Shown in pieces: positions 34,660 to 41,989 of a stretch of DNA of 64,000 nt. The stretch's first letter is position 1; every line of letters begins with the position of its first letter. The position numbers and the translations under genes were made by a program. Origin of the DNA: Arachnia propionica (lineage in GTDB: Bacteria; Actinomycetota; Actinomycetes; Propionibacteriales; Propionibacteriaceae); assembly GCF_003859805.1 (NCBI RefSeq), contig NZ_RQZG01000010.1, positions 57,702 through 121,701 on the forward strand, given 5' to 3'. Under the pieces are notes generated by a model. The model was not told the origin of the DNA. It saw only the letters and a list, made by a program, of their open reading frames with translations, and ran no database searches.

Positions 34660-36246
34660 TCAGCGGCGGCGACGGCGTCCGGTGCCGAACAGGCCCCGGA
34701 TGATCTCCCGGGTCGCGGTGCGCACGAACTGCATGAGTCCGCGCCGGGCCACCTGCCCGACGGCCTTCCCGGCCTCCCGCGCCACGGAGTTGCCGACCCC
34801 ACCGGAGCGGGTCGACGGCCCCGACGAGGCGCGGCTGTCCTGCTTCGTCGTCGCGGCCTCGGCCTCAGCGGCGAGTCGTTCCTCCTCGGCGGCCCTGGCC
34901 CCCTCCTCCAGCTTCCGGGCGAGCATCTCGTAGGCCGAGTCGCGATCCACGGGTGTGCCGTAGCGTTCCATCAGCGGTGAGGCGGCCACGGCGGCCTGCA
35001 GCTGCTCGGTGGGGGTGGGATCCATGAGCGTCTCCGGGGCCCACAGCCGGGTCCAGGCGACGGGGGTGGGGGCACCCTTCGGGTTCATCACGGTGACGAT
35101 GGCCTCGCCGATGCCGAGCCCCTGCAGCACCTCCTCCAGGTCGTAGCCGGACTTCGGGTAGGTGGAGACGGTCTGCTTGAGCGCCTTCGCGTCGTTGGGG
35201 GTGTGGGCGCGCAGCTGGTGCTGCACGCGGGACCCGAGCTGCGCCAGCACCTCCTCGGGCACGTCCTTCGGGGTCTGGGTGACGAAGAACACCCCCACGC
35301 CCTTGGAACGGATCAGCCGGACGGTCTGCGTGATCGAGTCCATGAAGGCCTTCGACGCCCCGTTGAACAGCAGGTGCGCCTCGTCGAAGAAGAACACCAG
35401 CTTCGGCTTGTCGGCGTCCCCGACCTCGGGCAGCGACGAGTACAGGTCGGCCAGCAGCCACATCAGGAAGGTGGAGAACATCGCCGGGCGCGACGCCAGG
35501 TCAGGCAGTTCCAGCAGCGTCACCACGCCCTGACCGTCGGCGGTGGTGCGCAGCAGCTCGGTCGGCTCGAACTCGGGCTCCCCGAAGAACACGTCCCCGC
35601 CCTGCTCCGACAGGGTGACGAGGTTGCGCAGGATCACCCCGACGGTGGCCGCGGAGACCCCGCCGATCTCCTTCAGTTCCTCCTTGCCCTCGTCGGAGGT
35701 GAGGAACTTCAGGACCGCGACGAGGTCCTTCAGGTCGAGCAGGGGCAGCCCCTTCTTGTCGGCGTAGTAGAACACCAGTCCCAGCGACGACTCCTGGACA
35801 TCGCCCAGACCCAGCACCTTCGACAGCAGGATGGGCCCGAAGGAGCTGACCGTGGCGCGGACGGGCACACCGTTGCCCTGGCCGCCGAGGGCCAGGAATT
35901 CGCACGGCCGGGCCTGTGGGGTCCACGGCTGGCCCTGTGCCTCGACGCGGGCGCGCAGCTTCTCGCTCTCCACCCCGGGGGAGGCCATGCCGGACAGGTC
36001 GCCCTTGATGTCGGCGGCGAAGACCGGCACCCCGGCCTTGCTGAGGGCCTCGGCCATGAGTTGCAGCGTCTTGGTCTTGCCGGTGCCGGTGGCCCCGGCG
36101 ACGAGTCCGTGCCGGTTGAACATCGCCAACGGGATGCGGATGGGGGCGTCCACGCGCGGCTCGTCGCTGAGGAGCACTCCCAGCTGCACGGCCTCGGCGT
36201 CGAATCCGTATCCGCTCTGGATGGTTGCCACAAGTTCTTCACTCAC
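34660..36246 (-). CDS. HerA-like DUF853 ATPase
   Basis: A 528-residue P-loop ATPase of the HerA/FtsK group (DUF853, COG0433). Walker A is GATGTGKTKT (residues 51-60), Walker B is LVFFFDEAHLLF, sensor-like FFVTQTPKDVPEEVL follows, and an arginine-rich tail (GTGRRRRR) ends the protein. It has no NurA nuclease neighbour, and this family is widespread outside archaeal repair. A role in DNA translocation or repair is assumed from fold only. The start is GTG 36246 (SEELVATIQSGYG). It diverges from the small VapB-like gene. Confidence 0.85.
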   Translation of the reverse strand: MSEELVATIQSGYGFDAEAVQLGVLLSDEPRVDAPIRIPLAMFNRHGLVAGATGTGKTKTLQLMAEALSKAGVPVFAADIKGDLSGMASPGVESEKLRARVEAQGQPWTPQARPCEFLALGGQGNGVPVRATVSSFGPILLSKVLGLGDVQESSLGLVFYYADKKGLPLLDLKDLVAVLKFLTSDEGKEELKEIGGVSAATVGVILRNLVTLSEQGGDVFFGEPEFEPTELLRTTADGQGVVTLLELPDLASRPAMFSTFLMWLLADLYSSLPEVGDADKPKLVFFFDEAHLLFNGASKAFMDSITQTVRLIRSKGVGVFFVTQTPKDVPEEVLAQLGSRVQHQLRAHTPNDAKALKQTVSTYPKSGYDLEEVLQGLGIGEAIVTVMNPKGAPTPVAWTRLWAPETLMDPTPTEQLQAAVAASPLMERYGTPVDRDSAYEMLARKLEEGARAAEEERLAAEAEAATTKQDSRASSGPSTRSGGVGNSVAREAGKAVGQVARRGLMQFVRTATREIIRGLFGTGRRRRR

Positions 36247-36377
36247 AGGTACAAGACTGCCATCTTCCTCGCGGGAACCGGCACGAATCGCGAACGCTCG
36301 ACGGTTCGCCGTCGGCAGGGGACGGTTCAGCTGCGGGCGACGGTGCCGGAGCCTGCCACGCTCGCTACACTGGCCGG

Positions 36378-36671
36378 GTGATCTTCAAGCGCGTCGGCGA
36401 CTCCCGCCCCTACCCGGACCATGGGTACGCCCAGCGGCAGTGGGCCGCGATCGCACCCCACCAGGTGCGGTTGGACGAACTGGTGACCACGAAACGCACC
36501 CTGGACCTGGACGCACTGCTGGAGGAGGACTCCACCTTCTACGGCGATCTGTTCGCCCACGTCGTGTCGTGGCAGGGTGAGCTGTACCTGGAGGACGGCC
36601 TCCACCGTGCGCTGCGCGCTGCGTTGCAGCAACGCCAGACCATGCATGCCCGAGTGCTCGAACTGGACTGA
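36378..36671 (+). CDS. Small conserved protein annotated in actinobacteria as VapB-like
   Basis: A 97-residue protein, IFKRVGDSRPYPDHGY at the start and LVTTKRTLDLDALLEED, FAHVVSWQGELYLEDGLHRALRAALQQR later. Homologues in streptomycetes and relatives are commonly labelled type II toxin-antitoxin VapB family antitoxin, but no VapC/PIN gene accompanies it here and its strict conservation next to a LytR_C gene suggests a housekeeping role. The label should be treated with caution. GTG 36378 lies six bases after TACACT, indicating a leaderless mRNA. The next gene begins 23 bases downstream. Confidence 0.75.
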   Translation: MIFKRVGDSRPYPDHGYAQRQWAAIAPHQVRLDELVTTKRTLDLDALLEEDSTFYGDLFAHVVSWQGELYLEDGLHRALRAALQQRQTMHARVLELD

Positions 36672-36693
36672 GCCTGAACCGAGTGAGACAACG

Positions 36694-37236
36694 TTGCGCA
36701 TCTTCCGCCTGATCGCCACCCCGTTCCTTCTGCTCGGCCTGCTCGCCCTGCTGGTGTGGGGCGCGTTCTGGGGGTGGCGCAACCTCACAGCACCCCTGCC
36801 GGAGCCGGAGCCGACGCCGTGCGTGACCCACACCACCGAACTCCTCACCCCGAACCAGGTGACGGTGCGGGTCATCAACGGGGGGCAGACGGTCGGTCTG
36901 GCCAACCGCATCGGTGAGGCCCTGATCGAGGCCGGTTTCCGGGTGGACAAGATCAGCAACACCGAGGAGCGGATCGACAAGGTCGTCATCATCCGCAGCG
37001 GCAGCAACAACGCGGACGCCGCCACGCTGGTCGGCAGCCATTTCAACGACGCCGTGATCGAGAACGACGCCCGCATCGACGGCACCGTCGACATCCTGGT
37101 GGGCAACAACTTCCCCGGCCAGGCCGCCTCACCACTGACCGAGGTCCCGGTGAGCGCGGGCACGATCTGTCTGGCCCCGTCGCCGTCCCCGACGGACCTG
37201 CCCTCCGGACCGGCGCCTGAGGCCACGCAGAGCTGA
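36694..37236 (+). CDS. LytR C-terminal-domain membrane protein
   Basis: A 180-residue protein with one N-terminal transmembrane helix (LIATPFLLLGLLALLVWGAF, residues ~6-25) and an external LytR_C domain: VTVRVINGGQTVGLANRIGE, AGFRVDKISNTE and GTVDILVGNNF. LytR_C domains accompany cell-wall ligases but occur alone here, so it may be an accessory envelope protein. The start is TTG 36694, the only start codon that gives a natural membrane anchor; GAGTGAG lies upstream. The pairing with the VapB-like gene is conserved in many actinobacteria. Confidence 0.8.
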   Translation: MRIFRLIATPFLLLGLLALLVWGAFWGWRNLTAPLPEPEPTPCVTHTTELLTPNQVTVRVINGGQTVGLANRIGEALIEAGFRVDKISNTEERIDKVVIIRSGSNNADAATLVGSHFNDAVIENDARIDGTVDILVGNNFPGQAASPLTEVPVSAGTICLAPSPSPTDLPSGPAPEATQS

Positions 37237-37261
37237 CCCCCTCCGGACGTAGCCTCGGGGC

Positions 37262-37783
37262 ATGGAACCCATCCCTGAGGTCGTGTGGTGTGAGCTGCTG
37301 CTGGACGGCAGGTTCGAGTTCTTCGACGACGCGCAGCGCCCCGTCGCGACCGCCTGGCCCGATGAGGATCTGTGGCCGAACGAGTTCGCCGTCACGGGGC
37401 GGGGGGATCGGCCGTGGTTCCGGCTCGTCCGCAACGCCGGCTGGGGTCACACCTACGAGTTGGTGCTGCCGGAGGATGACCTGCTGGCCACGCTGACCGA
37501 CGAGTCCGGCCGCCTCACCCTCACCCTGGGCGACGGTGACGAACTCGACGTGAGGGTGCGGAACCTCGGCGACGAGAACGAGTTCTTCGACGACGAGACG
37601 CTGCTCGCCCATGTCTCCCGGCGTCGGGCCCCGGGCCGAAAGCACCTGGATCCCCTGGCGAGGCGGGTGAGTTTCTGGGACCGAACTCCCACGACGCGGC
37701 GGCGGGCCATCCTGGGTGCGGTGGTCGCGCTGGTCCTGCTCCGTTCCGAGCAGGTCAAGTTCATCATTCGCAACACGCCGTGA
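37262..37783 (+). CDS. Hypothetical protein, possible LURP-one/tubby-like fold
   Basis: A 173-residue protein I do not recognise with certainty. It has alternating short strands rich in aromatic and acidic residues (WCELLLDGRFEFFDDAQRP, FRLVRNAGWGHTYELVL), then a basic stretch and a short C-terminal hydrophobic helix RRAILGAVVALVLLRSE. The ending resembles HRLAILGAVLAVDLIRMKE of the gene at 39165, so both may be membrane-peripheral beta-barrel proteins with a central helix. TAGCCT is six bases before ATG 37262 (leaderless). The Fic gene follows after 67 bases. Confidence 0.55.
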   Translation: MEPIPEVVWCELLLDGRFEFFDDAQRPVATAWPDEDLWPNEFAVTGRGDRPWFRLVRNAGWGHTYELVLPEDDLLATLTDESGRLTLTLGDGDELDVRVRNLGDENEFFDDETLLAHVSRRRAPGRKHLDPLARRVSFWDRTPTTRRRAILGAVVALVLLRSEQVKFIIRNTP

Positions 37784-37799
37784 CCCTCGTCGGCGAACC

Positions 37800-37844
37800 A
37801 ACTCCAACTGAACTCCAAGTTTTCTCCAAATTTGGAGTTAAACT
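37800..37844 (+). promoter_or_regulatory. Fic gene promoter with repeated AACTCCAA operator-like sites
   Basis: AACTCCAA occurs at 37800-37807 and 37811-37818, and inverted (TTGGAGTT) at 37832-37839. CTCCAAATTTGGAG at 37824-37837 is a perfect 14-bp palindrome. The -10 TAAACT (37839-37844) overlaps the last copy and stands six bases before the GTG start. Spacing of about 11 bases places the direct copies on one helix face. A repressor, perhaps the Fic protein through its C-terminal winged helix, is inferred. Confidence 0.6.
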
Positions 37845-37850
37845 GACCGG

Positions 37851-39134
37851 GTGCGCATCCCTGTTCCGCCCCCGGAGTTCTCCCCGGATGCTCTCCAACG
37901 CCTGCAGTCACAGCTGCCGGACCTCCTCCCGTTGGCCCACCGGGAGGATCGGTACCTGCCGTGGGACGAGTTCCGACGTCGCCGCGCTCCGACCGGGCTC
38001 TCCGTGACCGAGTGGTGGTTCGTGACCCGCCTCGCCCGCGACGCATCCGCCCGTCCCCTGCCACTCTCGGACCGGCGGGGACAGCCCTTCCGGTACTGCC
38101 CCACCGACCCGCTGCTGCAGGGAATCGACGAGGTGAACGCCCGCCTCAGTTCACCGATCCTCGACATCACCCAGCGCCAGGCCCTCATCAATTCGCGGAT
38201 GGAGGAATCCATCGCCTCCAGCCAGTTGGAAGGTGCCGCGACGACACGGGAGGTCGCCAGGCGCATGTTGCGTGGACGTCGTCGGCCTCGCACCGACGGC
38301 GAGCGCATGATCGCGAACAACTACGCCGCCGCCCTGATGATCGGGGAGCATCGGGACCAGCCCCTCACCGAGGAGTTCCTGCTGGAACTGCACCGCACCC
38401 TCACCACAGGCACCCTGAAGGACCCGACGGCGGCTGGGCGAATGCAGCGACCGGGAGAGCCCCGTGTCGTCGTCGCGGATCTGGAGGGAAACGATCTCCA
38501 CGTACCACCGCCCGCCGAGGAACTCCCCGGGCGCATGGAACAGCTCATCGCATTCACCAATGGGGTCTCAACGGTGTGGTTGCCGCCTCTGCTGCGTGCC
38601 TTCGCCGTGCATTTCATGGTGGGTCACGACCACTTCTTCGTGGACGGGAATGGGCGACTGGCCAGAGCACTGTTCCACTGGACGATGCTGCGACAGGGAT
38701 TCGATGCCGTGGAGTTCGCCCCCATCTCCCGACTGCTGTTGCGGACCCCGGCCCGCTATGGACGCGCTTACCTGCACACCGAACTGGAGTCGGACCTGAC
38801 GTATTTCTTCCTCTTCCAGCTGGATGTTCTGCTTCGTTCCCTCACCCTGGTGGAACAGGAGCTGGCCTCGACCACTGCCGGACTGGACCTCATGGAACAA
38901 CGGTTCAAGGACCTCGAGGATCGTTTCAATCACCGACAGTTGGCGCTCCTCACCGAGCTGGAGGCCGACCCGAACGCCCTGTTCACCGTCACCTCCCACG
39001 CCACGACACACGGTGTGAGCCTGCCAACCGCCCAGAGCGACCTCGACTCCCTGACCACCGCCGGGCTGCTCGTCCGCCACAAGCGGGGTCGCCGCCTCGA
39101 ATGGCGACGTGCACCATCCTGGTCGGAGTCGTGA
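37851..39134 (+). CDS. Fic-family AMP-transferase with N-terminal inhibitory helix and C-terminal HTH
   Basis: A 427-residue Fic protein that transfers AMP (or another nucleotide moiety) to protein hydroxyls. The active loop reads HFFVDGNGRLAR with catalytic H261, matching HxFx(D/E)GNGRxxR. Before it, SSQLEG (S123 to G128) matches the class II inhibitory motif (S/T)xxxE(G/N), which normally keeps the enzyme off. A Fic_N-type domain occupies residues ~20-110, and residues ~345-425 look like a winged helix (RQLALLTELEADPNALFTV, SLPTAQSDLDSLTTAGLL). GTG 37851 follows TAAACT by six bases. The gene is less GC-rich around its promoter, hinting at transfer. Confidence 0.9.
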   Translation: MRIPVPPPEFSPDALQRLQSQLPDLLPLAHREDRYLPWDEFRRRRAPTGLSVTEWWFVTRLARDASARPLPLSDRRGQPFRYCPTDPLLQGIDEVNARLSSPILDITQRQALINSRMEESIASSQLEGAATTREVARRMLRGRRRPRTDGERMIANNYAAALMIGEHRDQPLTEEFLLELHRTLTTGTLKDPTAAGRMQRPGEPRVVVADLEGNDLHVPPPAEELPGRMEQLIAFTNGVSTVWLPPLLRAFAVHFMVGHDHFFVDGNGRLARALFHWTMLRQGFDAVEFAPISRLLLRTPARYGRAYLHTELESDLTYFFLFQLDVLLRSLTLVEQELASTTAGLDLMEQRFKDLEDRFNHRQLALLTELEADPNALFTVTSHATTHGVSLPTAQSDLDSLTTAGLLVRHKRGRRLEWRRAPSWSES

Positions 39135-39164
39135 GGGCACTGTTGATGTCCCTATCATCGGATC

Positions 39165-39752
39165 ATGAGTGTCCTTCCCCACCTCCTCACCCAGGATGTG
39201 CTGTGGGTCCAGCAGACCCGGCAGTTCTTCCGCAGTGACTTCCTCGTGCTCGGTCACGACGGCGGCGTCGTCGGCCAGCTGGTCAGTTCCGGTGGAGCAC
39301 TGCGTCGTGCCCTGCTCGGGAATCGGGAGTTCACCCTGGTGGATGCGCACAACCGCGTGCTGGCCCACATCACCGACCCGTTCAGCTGGGGCCGCGACAC
39401 CTTCGAGGTCGTCTCCGCCAACGGTGCACCGTTGGCCAGACTCCGCAAGGAGTTCGCCCTGTTCTCACGCCACATCAGCATCGCGTTGAGCGATGGGACC
39501 CCGTTGGCGGTCAGGGGCAGCCTGTGGGACCGGGAGTTCGAGATCTCGAGCCCCTCCGGCCACTCCATCGCCCATGCCACCCGGCTGCGCCGTGGCTGTC
39601 TCCAGATGCTGACGGGACGCGACACCTACCAGCTGCGCTTCCACCCACAGGTACCGCCCCAGCACCGCCTGGCGATCCTGGGCGCGGTGCTGGCCGTGGA
39701 CCTGATCCGCATGAAGGAGGCCAGCGCCGCGGCGTCGAGCTCCTCCACCTGA
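39165..39752 (+). CDS. LURP-one/scramblase-like protein
   Basis: A 195-residue protein with the tubby-like pattern: TQDVLWVQQTRQFFRSDFLV, then repeated strand pairs ending in small polar turns (GREFTLVDAHNRVLAHIT-like, FEVVSANGAPLARL, FEISSPSGHSIAHATR), and a C-terminal hydrophobic helix AILGAVLAVDLIRM. Such proteins resemble LURP-one-related and phospholipid-scramblase folds, for which bacterial functions are unknown. TATCAT stands six bases before ATG 39165 (leaderless). It lies 30 bases after the Fic stop and is followed by a strong terminator. Confidence 0.65.
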   Translation: MSVLPHLLTQDVLWVQQTRQFFRSDFLVLGHDGGVVGQLVSSGGALRRALLGNREFTLVDAHNRVLAHITDPFSWGRDTFEVVSANGAPLARLRKEFALFSRHISIALSDGTPLAVRGSLWDREFEISSPSGHSIAHATRLRRGCLQMLTGRDTYQLRFHPQVPPQHRLAILGAVLAVDLIRMKEASAAASSSST

Positions 39753-39774
39753 GGCTGCCCGAGGAGACGAGAAG

Positions 39775-39795
39775 ACCCCCGGTCGCCCGGGGGTT
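39775..39795. terminator. Bidirectional terminator between the LURP-one gene and tRNA-Ser
   Basis: ACCCCCGG (39775-39782) pairs with CCGGGGGT (39787-39794) across a TCGC loop. It serves the plus-strand gene ending at 39752 and the minus-strand tRNA ending at 39802. Confidence 0.75.
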
Positions 39796-39801
39796 CATGA
39801 G

Positions 39802-39886
39802 CGGTGACGGTGGGATTTGAACCCACGGTGGCTTGCACCACACTCGCTTTCGAGGCGAGCTCTTTCGGCCGCTCAGACACGTCACC
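39802..39886 (-). tRNA. tRNA-Ser (anticodon CGA)
   Basis: Read on the minus strand, an 85-base cloverleaf begins GGTGACG and ends CGTCACC plus discriminator G, with a seven-base acceptor stem. The anticodon arm GCTCGC-CTCGAAA-GCGAGT gives anticodon CGA for UCG. The long variable arm and GGTTCAAATCC T-arm are typical of tRNA-Ser. CCA is not encoded. Confidence 0.95.
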
Positions 39887-39891
39887 GCGGA

Positions 39892-40821
39892 CTAGGGTAT
39901 CGCGAGGGCTTCGACGCTCCAAATTCCTCGAGCCAGCGCCAGGCCCAGCTTCTCGATCAGCTGGGCGTCGTGGAGCCTGTTCCGCCACCGCTCGGGAATC
40001 CCGGAGCTGCCGTGGAACGCCCCGGCCAGCGCTCCGCAGATGGCCCCGACGGTGTCCGCGTCGTCGCCGAGGTTCACCGCCAGGCGCACTGCTGAGGCGA
40101 AGTCGTCGGTGGCGTCGAAGGCCCACAGCGCCGCCTCCAGGCTGTCCAGCACGTGGCCGCTGGAGGAGATCGCGTCACGGTCCCGGCCCCGGAAGCTGCC
40201 TGCCAGGATCTCCGCCAGCCGGGGCGTGGTCACCTGCTCGGCGCGCGCCATCGCCAGGGCGAACAGCTCCGGTTTCGACGCCCCCGCCACCGCAGCGGCC
40301 AGCAGCTCGCCGAAGGCCTCGCAGGACTCGACGCAGGCCCGGGCGGGATGGGTCGTGCGGGAGTGGTCGCCTGAGAGCCGGATCGCCGTCGCCGGGTCGC
40401 GCCAGTATGCCAGGACCAGCGGAGCCACCCGCATCAGCGACCCGTTCCCGGCGCTGCCCTCCCCGGCATAGGGGCGGTAGGGCTCGCCTGTCGCCTCGAA
40501 GTCCAGCAGCGCGGCCACCGTCTGGTTCCCGATGTCAAAGCAGCTTCCCGTGCTGCTGAGGTAGCCGTCGCGGTACCAGCGGCGGAACCGCTCCAGCTGG
40601 TCGCGTGGGTCGTGGCCGCCCATCTCGACCAGGCTCGTCGCCAGGCACAGCGTCATCGACGTGTCGTCGGTCCACTGCCCGGCCTCGAGGTCGAACACTC
40701 CCCCGCCGACGATGTCCGTCACCTCCGGGAAGGAGCCGCGCGGCTGGAACTCGACGGTGGTACCGAGCGCATCGCCCGCAGCCAGGCCGAGCAGGCAGCC
40801 CAGAATTCGATCCTCGTGCAT
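39892..40821 (-). CDS. ADP-ribosylglycohydrolase family protein
   Basis: A 309-residue enzyme of the DraG/ARH family, which removes ADP-ribose from proteins or other acceptors using two metals. Metal-site motifs are present: GAAAGDALG-like LAAGDALGTTVE, GQWTDDTSMTLCLA (DDT) and NLGDDADTVGAICGALAGA (DDAD). The start ATG 40821 is six bases after TATCGT (leaderless). The gene is transcribed towards the tRNA and diverges from LacI with 67 bases between. No ADP-ribosyltransferase is visible in the window, so its substrate is unknown. Confidence 0.88.
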   Translation of the reverse strand: MHEDRILGCLLGLAAGDALGTTVEFQPRGSFPEVTDIVGGGVFDLEAGQWTDDTSMTLCLATSLVEMGGHDPRDQLERFRRWYRDGYLSSTGSCFDIGNQTVAALLDFEATGEPYRPYAGEGSAGNGSLMRVAPLVLAYWRDPATAIRLSGDHSRTTHPARACVESCEAFGELLAAAVAGASKPELFALAMARAEQVTTPRLAEILAGSFRGRDRDAISSSGHVLDSLEAALWAFDATDDFASAVRLAVNLGDDADTVGAICGALAGAFHGSSGIPERWRNRLHDAQLIEKLGLALARGIWSVEALAIP

Positions 40822-40853
40822 GGGGGCACGATACGACATTGCCGTCTGCCGGG

Positions 40854-40882
40854 TTGACAGCCCCCGGGTCGGCTGGTGCCAT
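40854..40882 (+). promoter_or_regulatory. lacI-type gene promoter
   Basis: TTGACA (40854-40859), a 17-base spacer, then TGCCAT (40877-40882) and a six-base gap to ATG 40889. The -35 is a perfect consensus, the -10 is weak, and no ribosome-binding site is present, so the mRNA should be leaderless. Confidence 0.5.
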
Positions 40883-40888
40883 GAACCC

Positions 40889-41989
40889 ATGAGACCCCGA
40901 TCCCGCGTGCGCGCCGCCGACGTGGCCGCCGCGGCCGGGGTGTCCACCACGGCCGTCTCCTTCGTCCTCAACGGGCACGACGCCGGCAACATCTCCGCCG
41001 CCACCCGCGCGCGCGTGCTCAAGGCCGCCAAGGAGCTGGGGTACCGGCCCAACCACGTGGCGCGCAGCCTGAGACAGCGCTCCACCCATTCCATCGGCCT
41101 GGTCACCGACGCCGTCGCCTCCTCCCCCTTCGGGGGCCGCCTGCTGGCCGCCGCGACGGAGGCCGCGGAGGCCGTCGACCACGTGCTGCTCGTGATGGAC
41201 CTCGGTCACCGCACCGAGGGGGTCGCCGAGGCCATCGCCGCCCTGGAGCACCGCCAGGTGGATGCCGTCATCCACGCCACCATGGGATTCACCGAACTCT
41301 CCGAGGCCCCTGTCTCACACGTCCCGCTGGTGCTGGCGAACTGCGTCGCCCCGCAGCCCGGCCCGAGTTCCGTGCACCCCGACGACGCGGGCGGGGCCGT
41401 CACCGCCCTGGAGCACCTGGCCGATCTCGGGCACCGCGACGTGGTCATGCTGGGCAGTCACCCCGACCCGGACTCCCCCAGCAGCGGCAACATCTCCGGC
41501 CCGATCCGTTGGAACGCCTTCCGCGAGGCCGCGGCCGCACGAGGCGTGACGGCACGACACCTGGGGCCGGGGTGGGACATCCACGACGGTCACGCCCTCG
41601 CCCTGGCCGTGCTGGACGTCCCGCCACAGGATCGCCCGAGTGCCCTGTTCGCGGTGTGCGACCGGGTCGCGACGGGGGCGCTGCTCGCCGCCGCGAGGCT
41701 CGGCCTCGACGTGCCGGGCGACGTCTCCGTCATCGGTTTCGACGACCAGGAGGCCCTGGCCGAGCACACCGTCCCTGCGTTGACCACCATCGCCCTGCCC
41801 CACGCGGCGATGGGTGAGGCGGCCGTCCGGCTGGCCCTGGAGGTCCCGGAGGTCCCGGAGCACCTGGCCCTGCCGTGCCCGCTGGTGGTCCGGGGGTCGA
41901 CGGCCCCGCCTCACGGCACCATCGGCACCACCCGTCGCACCTCGACAGCACCCGCCTCGGGCAGCATGAGGGTCCACGGCTCGTCGTGA
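40889..41989 (+). CDS. LacI-family transcriptional regulator
   Basis: A 366-residue repressor. The N-terminal HTH is VRAADVAAAAGVSTTAVSFVLNG with hinge YRPNHVARSLRQ, followed by a periplasmic-binding-protein-like ligand domain ending near the conserved VIGFDDQEALAEHTVPALTTI. It faces a four-gene sugar-uptake/GH32 operon whose promoter holds a LacI-type palindrome, so it very likely controls that operon in response to a fructoside. The C-terminal ~28 residues (TAPPHGTIGTTRR...) are unusual, and the gene end overlaps the GH32 gene end by 79 bases tail to tail. Confidence 0.9.
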   Translation: MRPRSRVRAADVAAAAGVSTTAVSFVLNGHDAGNISAATRARVLKAAKELGYRPNHVARSLRQRSTHSIGLVTDAVASSPFGGRLLAAATEAAEAVDHVLLVMDLGHRTEGVAEAIAALEHRQVDAVIHATMGFTELSEAPVSHVPLVLANCVAPQPGPSSVHPDDAGGAVTALEHLADLGHRDVVMLGSHPDPDSPSSGNISGPIRWNAFREAAAARGVTARHLGPGWDIHDGHALALAVLDVPPQDRPSALFAVCDRVATGALLAAARLGLDVPGDVSVIGFDDQEALAEHTVPALTTIALPHAAMGEAAVRLALEVPEVPEHLALPCPLVVRGSTAPPHGTIGTTRRTSTAPASGSMRVHGSS

